From positions 618,014,476-618,078,475 of the forward strand of contig NC_081408.1 in assembly GCF_030272615.1 (NCBI RefSeq): a stretch of 64,000 bases of DNA, written 5' to 3'. Positions 47,177 to 59,660 of this stretch are shown piece after piece (position 1 is the stretch's first letter; each line of letters starts with the position of its first letter). Source of the DNA: Cryptomeria japonica. Taxonomy: Eukaryota; Streptophyta; Pinopsida; Cupressales; Cupressaceae. A program made the translations under genes and the position numbers. The notes under the pieces are model-generated. The model saw only the letters and a list, made by a program, of their open reading frames with translations, was not told the origin of the DNA and made no database searches.

Positions 47177-49812
47177 TGTTTTGTAACATTAGGTAAGTAA
47201 AATTCATCTTAATAAAATATAAAAAAATAGAAAATATTCTTGAGATATATATGGATAAGGTTTCATATGTGTTGTTGAAATATTCTTTTTTTTTCTTTAT
47301 CCATCTTGTGTAGAGAAATGACCCTTGTCAAATATGATAATTCAATATTTTGCAAATATAATTTTGTTAGTTTTCTTCATGGATATGGATGAAACCCTCT
47401 ATACTTTTTTTAATTTTGTTAGTTTTCTTCATGGATAAGGATGAAACCCTCTATAATTTTGTAACTATGGAGGATGCAAAAACACATTACTTTGTAATTT
47501 CTTATGATGAAGGAAAATAATTACATGGTATGAAGAGGACCTCATTTCTCAATATTTTTCTTTGTGATTTGTTCTTGGGTCATTCATGATAAATGCATAT
47601 GATATAACTTTTGAAATTTACCTTTATTCTCAAAAGGAGATTATTTAAGAATTTCTATATATGAATCATACGAAATGATGACTTAAAAACATGTATATAT
47701 GTATATTTTTTTATATTGGTCACTTTATCATAATGAACATCTACTAAGTATTGATAAATTGTGAATCTGACCACCCTTATCTACTCAATCCAAGCCTTTT
47801 CAAGTTATATATGAAATAAATCTAACTATTCATATTCTATATAGGGATGTGATATCTTAATTATATGATTTCGTCCCCTTTTAGATTTTAACTATTAGTC
47901 TCCATTATACCACGCTTTTGGGTTTTCAATGATTAAGTGATTTTTTTTTTGCTCTAAATTTTCAACAAGGAGGATGCAACACACGATATTCCCTCCATTA
48001 AATATAGAATTTACATATAATTTAAAAGGTCAAAAAAATATGAATACAAAATCAAGACACAACAAAGAATGGACTAATTCAGAAAAGAATAATTTGAACA
48101 TCCTTCAATGTCTAGAGGTTTCACTAAAAATCTTGAGTAAGATAAAATAAATAAGTAAAATGAAAACAACCAATTATAAAGAAATAAAGAACTAAATGCT
48201 TTATTTTTAGACTATGGCTAGTGATTAAAGAATTATTAGATAGAATAATTTTTAGTTGATATAAAAAATTGGTGGAATTAACTTCTAGGATTGAAGCACA
48301 AACCTTGAGAAGGAAAAATAGGAAAAGTAATATTTATGATATAGAAAATTTGAAATTAGAAACAAAAAAATCAAAAATTATACAAGAGATAGCAGTAAAA
48401 GGAGAGATAAAGAGAGGCGTCACCACTTCATAAAAATAAGATATAGTGTATTTATTATTCAAATTAAGGTCACCTATGAGAAGAGAATCTTGTATTAAAG
48501 GAAAAATGAGCTAGTGGATTAAGACTAGAGATCACAAAACCAATAGAGGACTCAAAACTATATATTATGGTATTTGTGGTGAATGACACACACATAAGAC
48601 TAACAATTTTATATATTTAATGATTCAATGAAAGAGAAAAATGGTCCTTGGTATTGCCATATTGTAGCATCATAAATTGTATCTCTATATAATTTCATCC
48701 TCGCTTAGGCCTCACTTTAATAGCATTTCAGCCTTTTGTTCTTTGACCATGTTTGATTTTGTTCACATAGGCTTCAAATTTCAATGTTCACCTAGCATTT
48801 AGTTGAATGGTCTTAAACTTAGTTTTGATAGGTTGGACAAGCATGTCCCAAACACCCTTCTCCTTGGACAAGGATGTACCAGATGACCTTGTCCTTTGAT
48901 AAATTCTTCTTGGATGTCCTTTTCCCACTTAAAGGGGGCCAATTTTTGATCCAACAATGGTCACTAAGTTTAGGTAATTATTCCCTTCTTGTGTCGGCCT
49001 TTCCCAAAAATTCACACATGTTTGATGAGGAGAGGTATAAAAGAAAACCTCGGACCCCCTCATTTGAACATCCTATTAGAACTATTTTGAATAGGGTGTA
49101 TTGTTTTTCTCTATCTCGTTTTCTTTCCCTCCAAATTTTGAATGTGTTTTGATCATATTCATTTTTGAGCAGTGATCTATTATCGAGGTCTTTTTCTCTT
49201 TAAGTTGGTTCTTCAAGGGTTTATTGTCATATGAAACTGTCCCTTTGTTATAGAATTGTTTTATGACTGGTCTGTTGATAGCTTGTGTCATTTTGATTTC
49301 TATAAGTCCTTTAGGTTTGCCCCCCCGTGTGATGACTTAGAAACTAATATTAAATTCAAATGTTTAAATTTTTCTAAGGTGGCCCATGTCTGTGAGCATT
49401 CTTCAATACATGTTGAGTTGTTGTCTATTGTGGCTAAGAATTGATATCTCGACAGTTCACTCAGAACTCGGTGAAGGCTTTTTCCTTGTTCAGTTGAGTC
49501 CCGAGCTGGGTCGTGAAGATTTAGTGCCCGAGGATCGTGGAACTTTTTGTTTCTATTTTGATGAGTGCCAGAGAAAAGGAAACAAAACAAAGGGCTAGCA
49601 ATGTGATAGGTCAAAAGTGATTTCCTCAAGTAGGGAGATTTAAATTTTGCCACCAACCATCGATGTTTTGAGATCGATGGTCTGTATTCAAACTTGCACA
49701 AGGCCCATTTGCGCCACCATAATTCGCACGAACCGCATTGATAAGGAAAATACTAGTGAGTTAAATCTATCTATTAATTTCAATTCCCCAATTGTAGAGC
49801 TCAGAAAAGGTT

Positions 49813-50110
49813 TAGTGCAGAGTGGAAGAGTGGAGCTGTGTTTTCTGCGAAGAGATTCAACTACCACAGAGTCTAATTCAAGTGGACAAAATCTTGTAAA
49901 TTTTGTCTCCTATTTTCCTTGTTTCTCTGGAAAAGAATTGTAGGGTAAGTAGTTGTAGCCCTAGTGCAGAGTGGAAGAGTGGAGCTGTGTTTTCTGCGAA
50001 GAGATTCAACTACCACAGAGTCTAATTCAAGTGGACAAAATCTTGTAAATTTTGTCTCCTATTTTCCTTGTTTCTCTGGAAAAGAATTGTAGGGTAAGTA
50101 GTTGTAGCCC
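49813..50110 (+). repeat. Perfect 149-bp tandem duplication in RepA copy 2
   Basis: 49813-49961 is repeated without a difference at 49962-50110. Copies 1 and 3 have the segment once. Confidence 0.95.
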
Positions 50111-50500
50111 TAATTGGAGCCATATAGGGACTTAGGGTGATATATTTATGAATTTGTAAAATGTCTACTCTCTCAAGAGTTTCACAATCAAGACAACCTT
50201 AGGCAAAGAGACAGAAGAAAGATTAAAACCTCCATGACAATCTGATTTCTTTGTTGCCCGGATCGTCGTACAGACCTAAGATTGGAGGTAGATTCTATTC
50301 CAGGGACAAAGTATAAAGTGTGGAGTCTAACCCTCCATGTTAGACCCATCCAAAAAGGCATTAAGGTGCGAGTTCAATTGTAGACCTCTATTTGGGATAA
50401 TGGATATGAAACCTCACAGGCTCTCATATTTGAGAAACACTTTATAATTAGTATTTATATTACATGTGGCATAGAGCTTCCTCGATTAACAAAGCAAGTC

Positions 50501-51069
50501 ATGAATTTCCTAAGGCCAAAAGGAAAAGAAGACGAACTCAAAGTGAGCATTGAACATAATTGGGCCGATTGGTACATGGATGAGGAGTATACATACATCA
50601 AGATTTATGGATTCAGTGGAATACCACACATTTTTCCATTTATTGTACCAAACCGATTAGCTGCTCTGGAAATAGTATGGAAGATGTTTGAAGCCTCAGC
50701 CCCCTTCAGGACTAGTCAAAAGGGGTCTTTTCTCCCATCATATCTTGAAATTGGTGACTTTGAGATAAACTCAAACAAAGGTTTTGAGCAGGATATGGAA
50801 TTGCTCAAGTCTCTTCATTTGCTAGTGGGGCTAAAAGCTAGAGAATGACCCAGAGGGGTATTATACTTCTGCGAAAAAGGGCAGTAATAGTGGGGAAGTT
50901 TGAGCATGAATTTGAACTAAGGGGGGAGTTGATGAGGAATTGCAATTCTTATGAGGAGGTTAGCGAAAGTAGGTCAGCCTATTTCAAAGTGCAAAAAGAT
51001 GAGAGTAGAAGGAGACTAGAGGACCCTTCGTATCAGGGTATCTATCTAGATCAGTTTAATAGAGTATAG
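50501..51069 (+). pseudogene. RepA ORF remnant, copy 2
   Basis: Two adjacent frames (50501-50848 and 50845-51069) encode the middle of the RepA protein, better preserved than in copy 1 (W-Y-M-D-E-E-Y-T-Y-I-K-I-Y-G-F; L-E-I-G-D-F-E-I-N-S-N-K-G-F). A frameshift separates them near 50845. The N-terminal part seen at 2750-3400 in copy 1 is deleted here. Family unrecognised. Confidence 0.5.
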
Positions 51070-52319
51070 AGAATTTGGAAAGGATCATCCATGATGCCCC
51101 TATCCTTTTGGCCAATTTGTCTTGTTCACGGGTGTTTTGACACACTCACCAACGGTCAGGTAGTTTATGTGAACACTCACCACCTCTCCTGAAAAACAAT
51201 CAACCTCGAAAGACTAATTACTCCATGGTCTCTATAGTTGGGTCAAGACAGTGTTGGGTCACTTAGTGGTTGATACGATTGTACCTGTCAAGGGGCCTAC
51301 TGGTTAGAACAACTTCAAATTACTTACTTTTTTGTGTATTTTCTTATTTAGATTCTCTAAAAAACAAACAACAAAAGGTGGATTAGGGGAACAAGAAAAT
51401 AACAATGAAATCAATACAATAACAACTGAATGATCCACACGGTAAGAATTTCATAATCCCAATATTATCAATATTACTAAATTAGCATTCAGATAACGAT
51501 CTCCAAAAAGTATATAAAGTCAATCAACTTCACACACCAACAGAAATTAATATTACCCAACCAATAATCGCCCTATCAATTTAATCCTAATATACCATTT
51601 GCATGTATAATATGATTAATAAAATAACAAAGCATCAAAAAAGAAGTAGTTGTTGATTTAAATAATAAAAGTTCCCAGATTATGAAGAACATAACTATAT
51701 AGAACACACAAGTAGACCAAGCAATCAACAAGGTTCTTTTTGTATTAAACATCAAAGAGTATCACAAAAATTCTTCTAAACTCATAAAAACCTGCATAAA
51801 ATCTGTAATAGAATTTTTAATTGGACCTCAAATCATAGATTCATGGACCCTTACAATTAATCAAAATTTCTAATTTATAGAGTTTCATGTCCTAAAATTT
51901 AGGAATTAAACTATCTACACTAAGCACTACAAAAACAAGGAGCTGCAGTTGACATACAAGTCTCTACCCTGAACTCTAGTTAAACTACTAACTATCACTA
52001 GGAAATATGTGTTTCCGAAATTGGCCATTACAACCATGCAAAATTTTCCCAAAAGCTGAAGTTGATGTTGTACAGAAGTTAAACTTCCAGCCTTGGTGTC
52101 AACCAAAAATATCTTCAAAAAGTTGTCAAAATTGCATGTGTGGCAACTATATGTTCATCCTTTACTCCTTTTATAGTTCTTATAGTTACTGATAAAGCAT
52201 GCAATTGTATCTTCAGGAGGATCAACAACGTACGAAATCTAGAACTCAGACTTCTTCAAAATTTGCTTTGCTGCTCCCATCTGTTGACCAACTTATGAAT
52301 TACTCCCTCCACATGTATA

Positions 52320-55300
52320 CACTAAGAGGTCAAAAATGAGTATATATCCATTAACTCTGTATTAAAATCCACTGTAGGAGCAAAATGATGAGCCGCATGT
52401 TGATCCCATTGATCTAGCACTATACCTTCCTTCAAGTGACCATCTTTCAAAATATCGTGACCATATGCCCCTGACAACTTCTTCACAAAATTATCATATT
52501 TACTAATTGATTTCAAAAGAGGAGCATGTACCTCCAATATCTTTGACCTGCACTGCTCAAGAACTTCTATCTCAATTTCTATTATAAAGATATAAGATTG
52601 TAAACTACCAAAATTATCTCCTCCCAACTAATCTTCATTTTTAATCACTTCCTCACCCAATGCCAATAGTTTATTCAAATTTTTACACTGCTTAGTGAAG
52701 TTTCTGATCCTCACTTCCCAATTTGTTGAACAATCCCTGATTGCTTTCTTTGTTTTGAGGATCTTTTCATAAATACCTATTGTATGTTGTAGGAAGAGTT
52801 TCCCTTTTGAAAATGTTCTATTTTTCCCAGAACTTGGTAGTAGTAGCTACTTTTCTCATTTCAATAAAAGTTCTTACATCACCCTCTAGCAACGATGATG
52901 TGGATGACAATGTGTCATTTTCCCTTGAATCCAAAGGGTTCCCTATCTCCACAAGAAATTTTTTATACTGCTCTAATTGTGCGTTTACCTGCAACTGGGA
53001 GTTATGCTCCTTCTCCATTCTGCTCTTGATCGTACTAGTGGCAAACTCTAGAGTATCAAGCTCTCCCCACTTCATTTGCCTTCCAAGCCTAACCTATGAT
53101 ACTTGATATTTTGATGGACCTTCTCCTTCAGTCTCCATAGGGGATGCAATATCGATAATTACTTCATTGGATCCAATTCTAGATAAATGATGAATTATTT
53201 TGGCCCTCTTTGTTTCCTTTGGCTCCTCCGTAATAGCTTGCTGCAATGTAAGTTTGGGCAGCACCACCTTCTGTTTCTCATCAAAAGTGAAGGTTAACCA
53301 TTGTGGTGTCCTTCATTTATACTTCCTCCTTAAGTGGTTATTTGTGTCATCACCCTTCCAACTTCTTGTTACGGTTCGTCCTCCTATTGTGGCTCTTCTA
53401 CTCCAACCTATGTGTTTGGAGGAGTTTGAGTCTCTCCCTGGGTAGGGAATACTGGTATGGCGAGTTTTTTTATTGTGAGAGTGTTTTTTGAGCCAAGTTC
53501 AATTGTAGAGTGCCATCAATATCAAGTTGTTGTTGATATTCATCTAACTTCTCACTCACTTGCTCGTTGAAGTCCCTGGTTGGCTCTTCACTTTGTTGCT
53601 CTGTATCTCCACCTATGACATCTTTCAATAAGTTTTCTACATCCTGTGGAGTGAGAACCAACCTTGCATCATGTTCATCATCTTGTCCTTTCTCCATTTC
53701 CCCTTCTTCACCTTGCAGCTTCTCCTATGGACCCTGATCATCTATATCCATAGGGGTTACCTATGGAAGTTTTGGTTCCTTTTACATGATAGGCTACCTT
53801 TGTTTCTCTGCACTAGAATGAGTCATTCTTTTCCTCCTTTTATGATCTACCTTCTTTGGTGCTGGCACAACCTCCTCTTGGTCTGATTTTGACTCCACAT
53901 TATGAATAGTTATTGTTTCAGTTGTAGGATTCATCATAGTGTAGGTATATATGAAGCAACAGAAGATGGAGTGACAATTATTGTAACCAAGGGTGGAGGT
54001 GTTATTGAAACAACCAGTGCAACAAATACAGTTGATGTGGTGGTTGGTGTTGTTGTAGCAATGGTCGTAGGAGTAGTGGTATGAGTGGTGGTTGTTGTAG
54101 TAGTAGTGGTGGAGGTACTAGAGGGTTGATCCTCTTGAGGTTGTTCCATCGTTGTTGCATCACCCTAAATAGAAAGCCTAGTAGGATGAATTTCTGCTTG
54201 TGGTGTGGCCCCTAGGCTGGCAGTAATCCCTAAACTCACCTATTTTGCCAGATATTCTGCCTCTTTCATTTTCTCATTTAATTTTTGCTTCAACTCTTCT
54301 GTAGTCAAAGGAGTTTCATCTTCCTCTTCAGGGTCTATAGAGGTGTTCTTCCTCGACTCTGACCAGGTTCTCCTTGTATATTCCTTATGTATCCTTGATT
54401 GAGGATTGGTAGTCGGGATATTCTTTTGTTTACCCTTGGAGGCAGCTGGTTTAATCCTCAGACCTAACCACTTCCTGGTTCTATCTACCACTACTTGAGA
54501 AATTATATTAATGTCCACCACTTCCTGTTGTGACCATCTGATCGGAGGGAGCAGTCTCTTATCTATTCCTATTTCTTTATACATTGGATCTAGCAAAATA
54601 CCAACATCATGGAACTGTTTGGGTAGGTTGATCTCGATACCAAAATCCCTTATTTGTGGAACAATGAGGCAATGTTAATATTTTTCTCTTGCCTCAAAGA
54701 TATCCTAAAGATTGGCCCAAAAATTGTCCAGGGTAGGTTGATGTCCTTCATATACTTTTGGCATTAATCCTTTTAATTTATTATATGGGTCATAAATTAT
54801 CTAGCATTATTAAAAGGATTCAACTGTAGTTCTTGTAGTTCTTGTTCAACAGTGTTTGCCACATGAATTTTCGGACATTAAAAGAATGATAAATTTAAGG
54901 GGAAATTTTCACCTGTAACCCATGTCTTATGTCTTGATGACAAATTTTTTTGCAAATGCACCATCTGTCTTGCATATTCTAACAAAATTACTCTATCTAT
55001 ACAATACTTAGGTAGAAAAATTACTCTATCTATCACCTGTTAGCCTTATAATAACTGGAAACAAAAATGCGTCATTGATCCTCTTGTAATGCAATATGGA
55101 GTCTTTTAATGGAAATTGGGTTTAATATTCCCATACATCATTTTGTACTTCATCTTCACCCAAATTGCCCTCAATCTACAGCCCTGGGAATCGACGGGAT
55201 CTAGCTGCCACTCAAACAAGATAAGATGTAAAGAAAAATTTCTTCGTGTTATGTACTTCCTTTAGATGGTCGCTTATGTTATCCAACAAAATTTGAGCCC

Positions 55301-55951
55301 AGTCATAGTATTGTACCCATCCAAAATGGTTAATATGAATGAGAACATCCATGGTTGGAAGTGTTGGCAGATAGGTTTTCCGAAGGCCTTGTTGAGCATT
55401 ATTATCAGATCCCTTTGTGGCTCCTTAAAATCGTGCCTCAAAATCACATTTGTCTTTAAGCCTGTTTTCCTCTCTTCCTCGAGTCATTCCTCATTCATTC
55501 TTTTCTTGCATTGGCTTATATTTTGATGTCATTCTCTTTCTCTATCTTCTTCCCCCTCAACCAACACCTCCTTCCAAGTGGGAATCTGGAAAACTAGGGC
55601 CAACATATCCGGTGACAAATCAATCATTGATTTCCCATCAGCATCGACACATTGGCTAGTGTCAGGGTTATCGAATTGGGCCACTTGCATTATGAATTCT
55701 GATGCCTGCACTAATTATGGGAAAATAGTCGCCCCTACCAGGCCAGATCTCTTAACTTGCCTATATTTTGCACTTAGTCCAGGCTTCTCCAATTGCTTTT
55801 CTATATCTTCGACCTCAATATGCCCGATCTCTGTATCTATTACCCATTGAGTAGCATCTCCCAACTTGGAGGAGTATGTTCACCCCTAGTATTTGTATTT
55901 TATGGTGATTGACAACTTCTCAAGATCTTTCGCTTTTCGGGAAGATTCCAT
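52320..55951 (-). pseudogene. Long broken ORF of element 3 (unrecognised)
   Basis: From ATG 55951 (M-E-S-S-R-K-A-K-D-L) the frame can be followed, with stops and shifts, to about 52320, implying a protein near 1200 residues. An early segment (about 55690-55580) reads F-I-M-Q-V-A-Q-F-D, then C-V-D-A-D-G-K-S-M-I-D-L-S and V-F-Q-I-P, a pattern resembling part of the RepA ORF. Further on are E/K-rich segments (54240-54400), a run of about 30 residues nearly all Thr, Ser and Pro (about 54000-54120), and acidic coiled-coil-like stretches (53470-53700, 52820-53075, 52320-52600). No RT, protease, integrase or transposase signature is visible. Confidence 0.5.
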
Positions 55952-56019
55952 TAAACACAACTAAACCTACAAAATCAAGTAAACAAGCATCAAAAACTAC
56001 TCAAAGAAAAAGCTCTACA

Positions 56020-57250
56020 AAAACATCTCACTTCAGGACTCGAGATCCCGAGGTGCCGAGGTGAGAAAATAGAAAAACTACAAAGAAAACCCAAGAGTTC
56101 AGGAACTCGAGGTCCCGAGTTAAGACTACTAACAAAACTAGCAAATTCAGAACCCCAGGAACTCGGGATACCAAACTCACCAACAACACAAAAGGAGACC
56201 ACTTTGGGAACTCGGGAACCCAGGTTTCCAAAGTGGTAAGACAACAGACTCATGAAAAAAGACCTGAGACTTTAGGGTTCCAAAGTTCTGGGGTGGGACA
56301 CTAACATGCAATGCGGAACTTCAGAGAACCAAAGTCCCCATAAACTAAAAATATGGAGCAAGAAAGGAGCTCGGGACTCCAGGACTACGAGGTTCCAAGT
56401 TGAACAAACTTTCAAAAAGGAAACTAATTTGGGAACCCAAGTTTCCAAATTAATTTAATCTACGACCTAAAACCACTAAAAACATCATTTCGGGAACTCA
56501 GGAACCCGAATTCCCAAAGTGATGGAAAACAAAAACCAATGACTTTTATTTTGGGAACTCGGGAACCCAGGTTTCTCAAATAATGCAAAAAGAAAACAAC
56601 AAAGGAAAAGACTATCATTTCGGGAACTCGGGAACTTGATTTTTCGAAATGATACGACAATGAGAAAAACCCCTAACCCGGAACTTTGGGAACCCGAGAT
56701 TCCAAGGTTAGGGAAGTACAAAAAACCACAAGAAAAATGCACAAAACAAGAAAAATATAAGAAATAAAACTAAAACAAATGAAATCTAACCTAAGACATA
56801 CAAAAATCCACACGAAGGAGGTGATAAATCCACCTATTTGGCATGAAAAATGAAGACAGTGCTAGATTGGGCACACGGGAGTTCGAAATCGTGAGGTCAG
56901 AGCTCTAGATTCAAAAAAGTGAGTGCACAAATGAGCTCCTAAATGACCTCTAATTATATTTCACCCTAACCCTACACCGCATTAAATGCGACTTTGGGAA
57001 CTCGGGAACCCAATTTTCTGAAGTGCAACACAGGAAAACAACCTGGGAGTTCGGGAACCCGAACATCTAGGAAAAAACCCAAAAAAGGCAAACACACACT
57101 TCGGGAGTCCAAGGACCCGGACTTTTGAGGTGACACCCCGAAATAAAATAGAAAAGAACTTGGGAGTCTAGGAACCCGAACTTCCAAACAAGGAAATAAA
57201 AACAAGAAAAATCCCACCCCGAAACTTCGGGAACCCGAACTCCCGAGGTG
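56020..57250. repeat. Array of hairpins sharing a GGAACTCGGGAACCC loop
   Basis: About 15 units, each built on GGGAACTCGGGAACCCRA, flanked by inverted repeats that differ from unit to unit. Clear stems: 56198-56207 with 56228-56237 (10 bp); 56425-56432 with 56445-56452 (8 bp); 56483-56494 with 56513-56524 (12 bp, one wobble, one mismatch); 56613-56622 with 56645-56654 (10 bp); 56671-56678 with 56706-56713 (8 bp). Lies upstream of the ORF start in ORF orientation, so it would be leader RNA. Confidence 0.85.
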
Positions 57251-57364
57251 GCCAAAACAAAAGCTAAAAATGAAGGGAAAACTAATAGAAAAAGACAAAA
57301 AAGATGACCCATATTTTTATAGAATAAATATGATGGGACTAGATATGCAGGGCATAACATGTTT

Positions 57365-57516
57365 GTTCCTCCACCTCCCTCCCCAATTCAATCAATTTAT
57401 GTAGTGGAAGGACCATTGGAAGCACCCCGATTAGCACGAATGTCTCCAGCACCATCTTCAAATATTGCACTATCACAAGGGGCTGATGAAAGAGGTGATC
57501 AATAGGAGAAAATTGG
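57365..57516 (+). mobile_element. RepA copy 2 (second part)
   Basis: Continues RepA from 51122, matching copy 1 at about 4225-4380 (Pro-rich linker of the ORF). Ends where the chromovirus remnant begins. Confidence 0.75.
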
Positions 57517-58540
57517 TGCAGTCACAGTTGGGAGAGATCTCAATGAGATCTATCTAGACTGTGTAGAAAGAGTAAACACAATGAAATCAATACAAGATGA
57601 TGGACTCAATGCAAAACTGAATGAATTAGTACATGAAAATTGATTACAAATGACCAATAACATCTGGACTACAAGATTTGGCTCACTGGCTTGCTATATA
57701 TATTCTTAATTACATAATTGGTCAACTCCAAACCTCTAAATCTTAGGATATATCATCTATATTCCCCCTAATGCATTATGATGCTTAATTACATTAATTT
57801 ATATGGTCTAGAGGGATTTGTGTCGGCCCAAGAGGGATCAAATGCTGAAGAACAGATCAAACATGTAAAACTACTGGGTTGGTCTCCACCAAAGAGAATC
57901 CTCTGGAAAATCCAAAGGAAGAAGTATGGATTAGAGGGAAGGTCAGATACATGCCAAGGAACATTGGAATCAATAAACTGAAGCTCTGCAAGCTACAGAA
58001 AGGATCTGCAAGATTTACCAATAGAAAATAGGTCCAAATGGTTCTAGTGTTCTAAGCTAGAAATCTATCTCGGAATCCGAAAGTGATAACTTGCCAGAAA
58101 ATGATTCAAATGTACCAATGTTCATGAATAAGAGAGATAACCATGATTGCAAGCAAAATCCAACTCCACAAGATCCAATGAGCAATGCAAGAAAATGCAG
58201 AAAGAAATGCTAAATATGCAAAACCAAAAACAAACTAAAAAGAAATGGTTTTGGTTGATGCAAGATTGCCAAGAACCGGGGATTCTCCTACATCAAACAT
58301 CTAGGGTTGTCGAAAAAGTGAGTACCTCGCTTTGTTGGGTTTAGAGGAAAACCAAGGTGGTCCACCTCTTCCTGACAAATCCAAGATGAATATTCAACTA
58401 GTCTATTCTTCCTTTTCACAAGATACACCTTGTGCTGATTGATCTGGGTGCTATTCCCAATCCTACAGTCCAAAATGTCTTCATTCTGGGCTGGTTCCTT
58501 CCAAGGCAATTGCTTCTCCAAGTCTGTAATACTATCTTTA
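57517..58540 (-). mobile_element. 3' remnant of a Ty3/gypsy chromovirus (chromodomain plus LTR)
   Basis: On the minus strand 58500-58330 encodes a stretch like the chromodomain tail of chromovirus integrases (I-L-D-C-R-I, then Y-L-V-K-R-K and a Trp, followed by E-E-V-D-H-L-G-F-P). Downstream, AT-rich non-coding DNA with a TATATATA box near 57700 ends in TGACTGCA at 57517, where RepA resumes; this is probably the LTR. The rest of the element is missing and a LINE fragment abuts its upstream side. Confidence 0.5.
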
Positions 58541-58905
58541 AAAGTAAGAACTCCATTTACAACAAGAAAACTTAAAATTGGTAACTTATAAAGAATCCTT
58601 AAAAGCATAGGGTTAACTAATTCTTTTTTTATATTGATCCAAGCTGAAATAATTACATAGAGTAAGCAACCAGCAGGTTGTTGAAAATAATTAATTAAAT
58701 TATTTAATAGTTACAAAATTGGTAATAAGAGCACATATAATACTGCTAGCAAAGGTACAATATGGCTACTAACAACAAAGAGAATAACCATCTATATGAG
58801 AACACATGTATTGTATAACAAAATAATATTGCATAGAATTATGGTAAAACTATAAAATCTATTGGTTGATATGTTGAAGCTACTCGAAAAACTTAGTGTC
58901 CTTGC
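58540..58905 (-). pseudogene. LINE 3' fragment
   Basis: Matches 44111-44535 in the same orientation (shared CCAAGCTGAAATAATTACAT and TAACAACAAAGAGAATAACC). Only the 3' end is present. Confidence 0.75.
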
Positions 58906-58914
58906 CAAACTTAC

Positions 58915-59660
58915 GAGACTATTTTGAATAGGGTGTATTCTTTTTCTCTAGCTCATTTTCCTTCCCTCCAAATTTTGAATGTGTTTTGATCATATTCCTT
59001 TTTGAGTGGTGACCCGTTCTCTTGATCTTTTTACCTTTAAGTTGGTCCTTCAAAGGTTTATTGTCATATGAACTTGGCCCTTTGTTATAGAATTGTTGTG
59101 TGACTGGTCTGTCGATAGGTTGGGTCATTTTGATTTCTATAATTCCTTTAGGTTTGCCCCCCTGCGTGATGACTTAGAAACTAATATTAAATTCATATGT
59201 TTAAATTTTTCTAAGGTGGGCCATGTTTGTGATCTTTCTTCAATACGTGTTGAGTTTTTGTCTGATGTGGTGAAGAATTGATATCATGGCAGTTCACTCA
59301 AAACTTGATGAAGGTTTTTTCTTTGTTCACTTGAGTCCCAAGTTGGGATAGCAATGTGATAGGTCAAAAGTGATTTCCTCAGGTAGGGAGATTTAAATTT
59401 CGCCGCCATATGTTGATGTTTTGAGGTCAATTGTCCATATTCAAACTTGCAGCACAAGGCCCATTTGCACCATCATAATTCACACAAACCGCATTGATAA
59501 GGAAAAGACTAATGAGTTAAATCCATTGTTTAATTTCAATTTCCCAATTGTAGAGCTCAAAAAAGGTTTAGTTCAGAGTGGTAGAGTGGAGCCATGTTTT
59601 CTACAAAGAGATTTAGCTACCACATAGTCTAATTCAAGCGAACAAAATCTTGTCAGTTTT
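58915..59660 (+). mobile_element. RepA copy 3 (fragment)
   Basis: Matches copy 1 at about 1680-2500 and copy 2 at about 49080-49905, with about 150 bases missing near 59345. Interrupted by the copia LTR at 59661. Confidence 0.8.

Larger units (their letters stand above)
51123..57359 (-). mobile_element. Element 3: insertion in RepA copy 2 with LTR-like tips
   Basis: Plus-strand ends are TGTTCACGGG and GGGCATAACA. Flanks are TGTCT (51118-51122) and TGTTT (57360-57364), a near-perfect 5-bp target duplication, and removing the insert restores the RepA copy 1 sequence. These are the marks of LTR-retrotransposon integration, yet I find no LTR pair within it. It contains a long broken minus-strand ORF (52320-55951) and a hairpin array (56020-57250) between the ORF start and the right end. 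Alternatives: one very long solo LTR, or an element with both LTRs mostly lost. Confidence 0.65.

Noticed and set aside
55990-57360. Minus-strand ORFs with repeated L-G-S-R-V-P motifs
   Set aside because: The repeat units fall in different frames and the conserved signal is the hairpin, not a peptide; more likely leader RNA.
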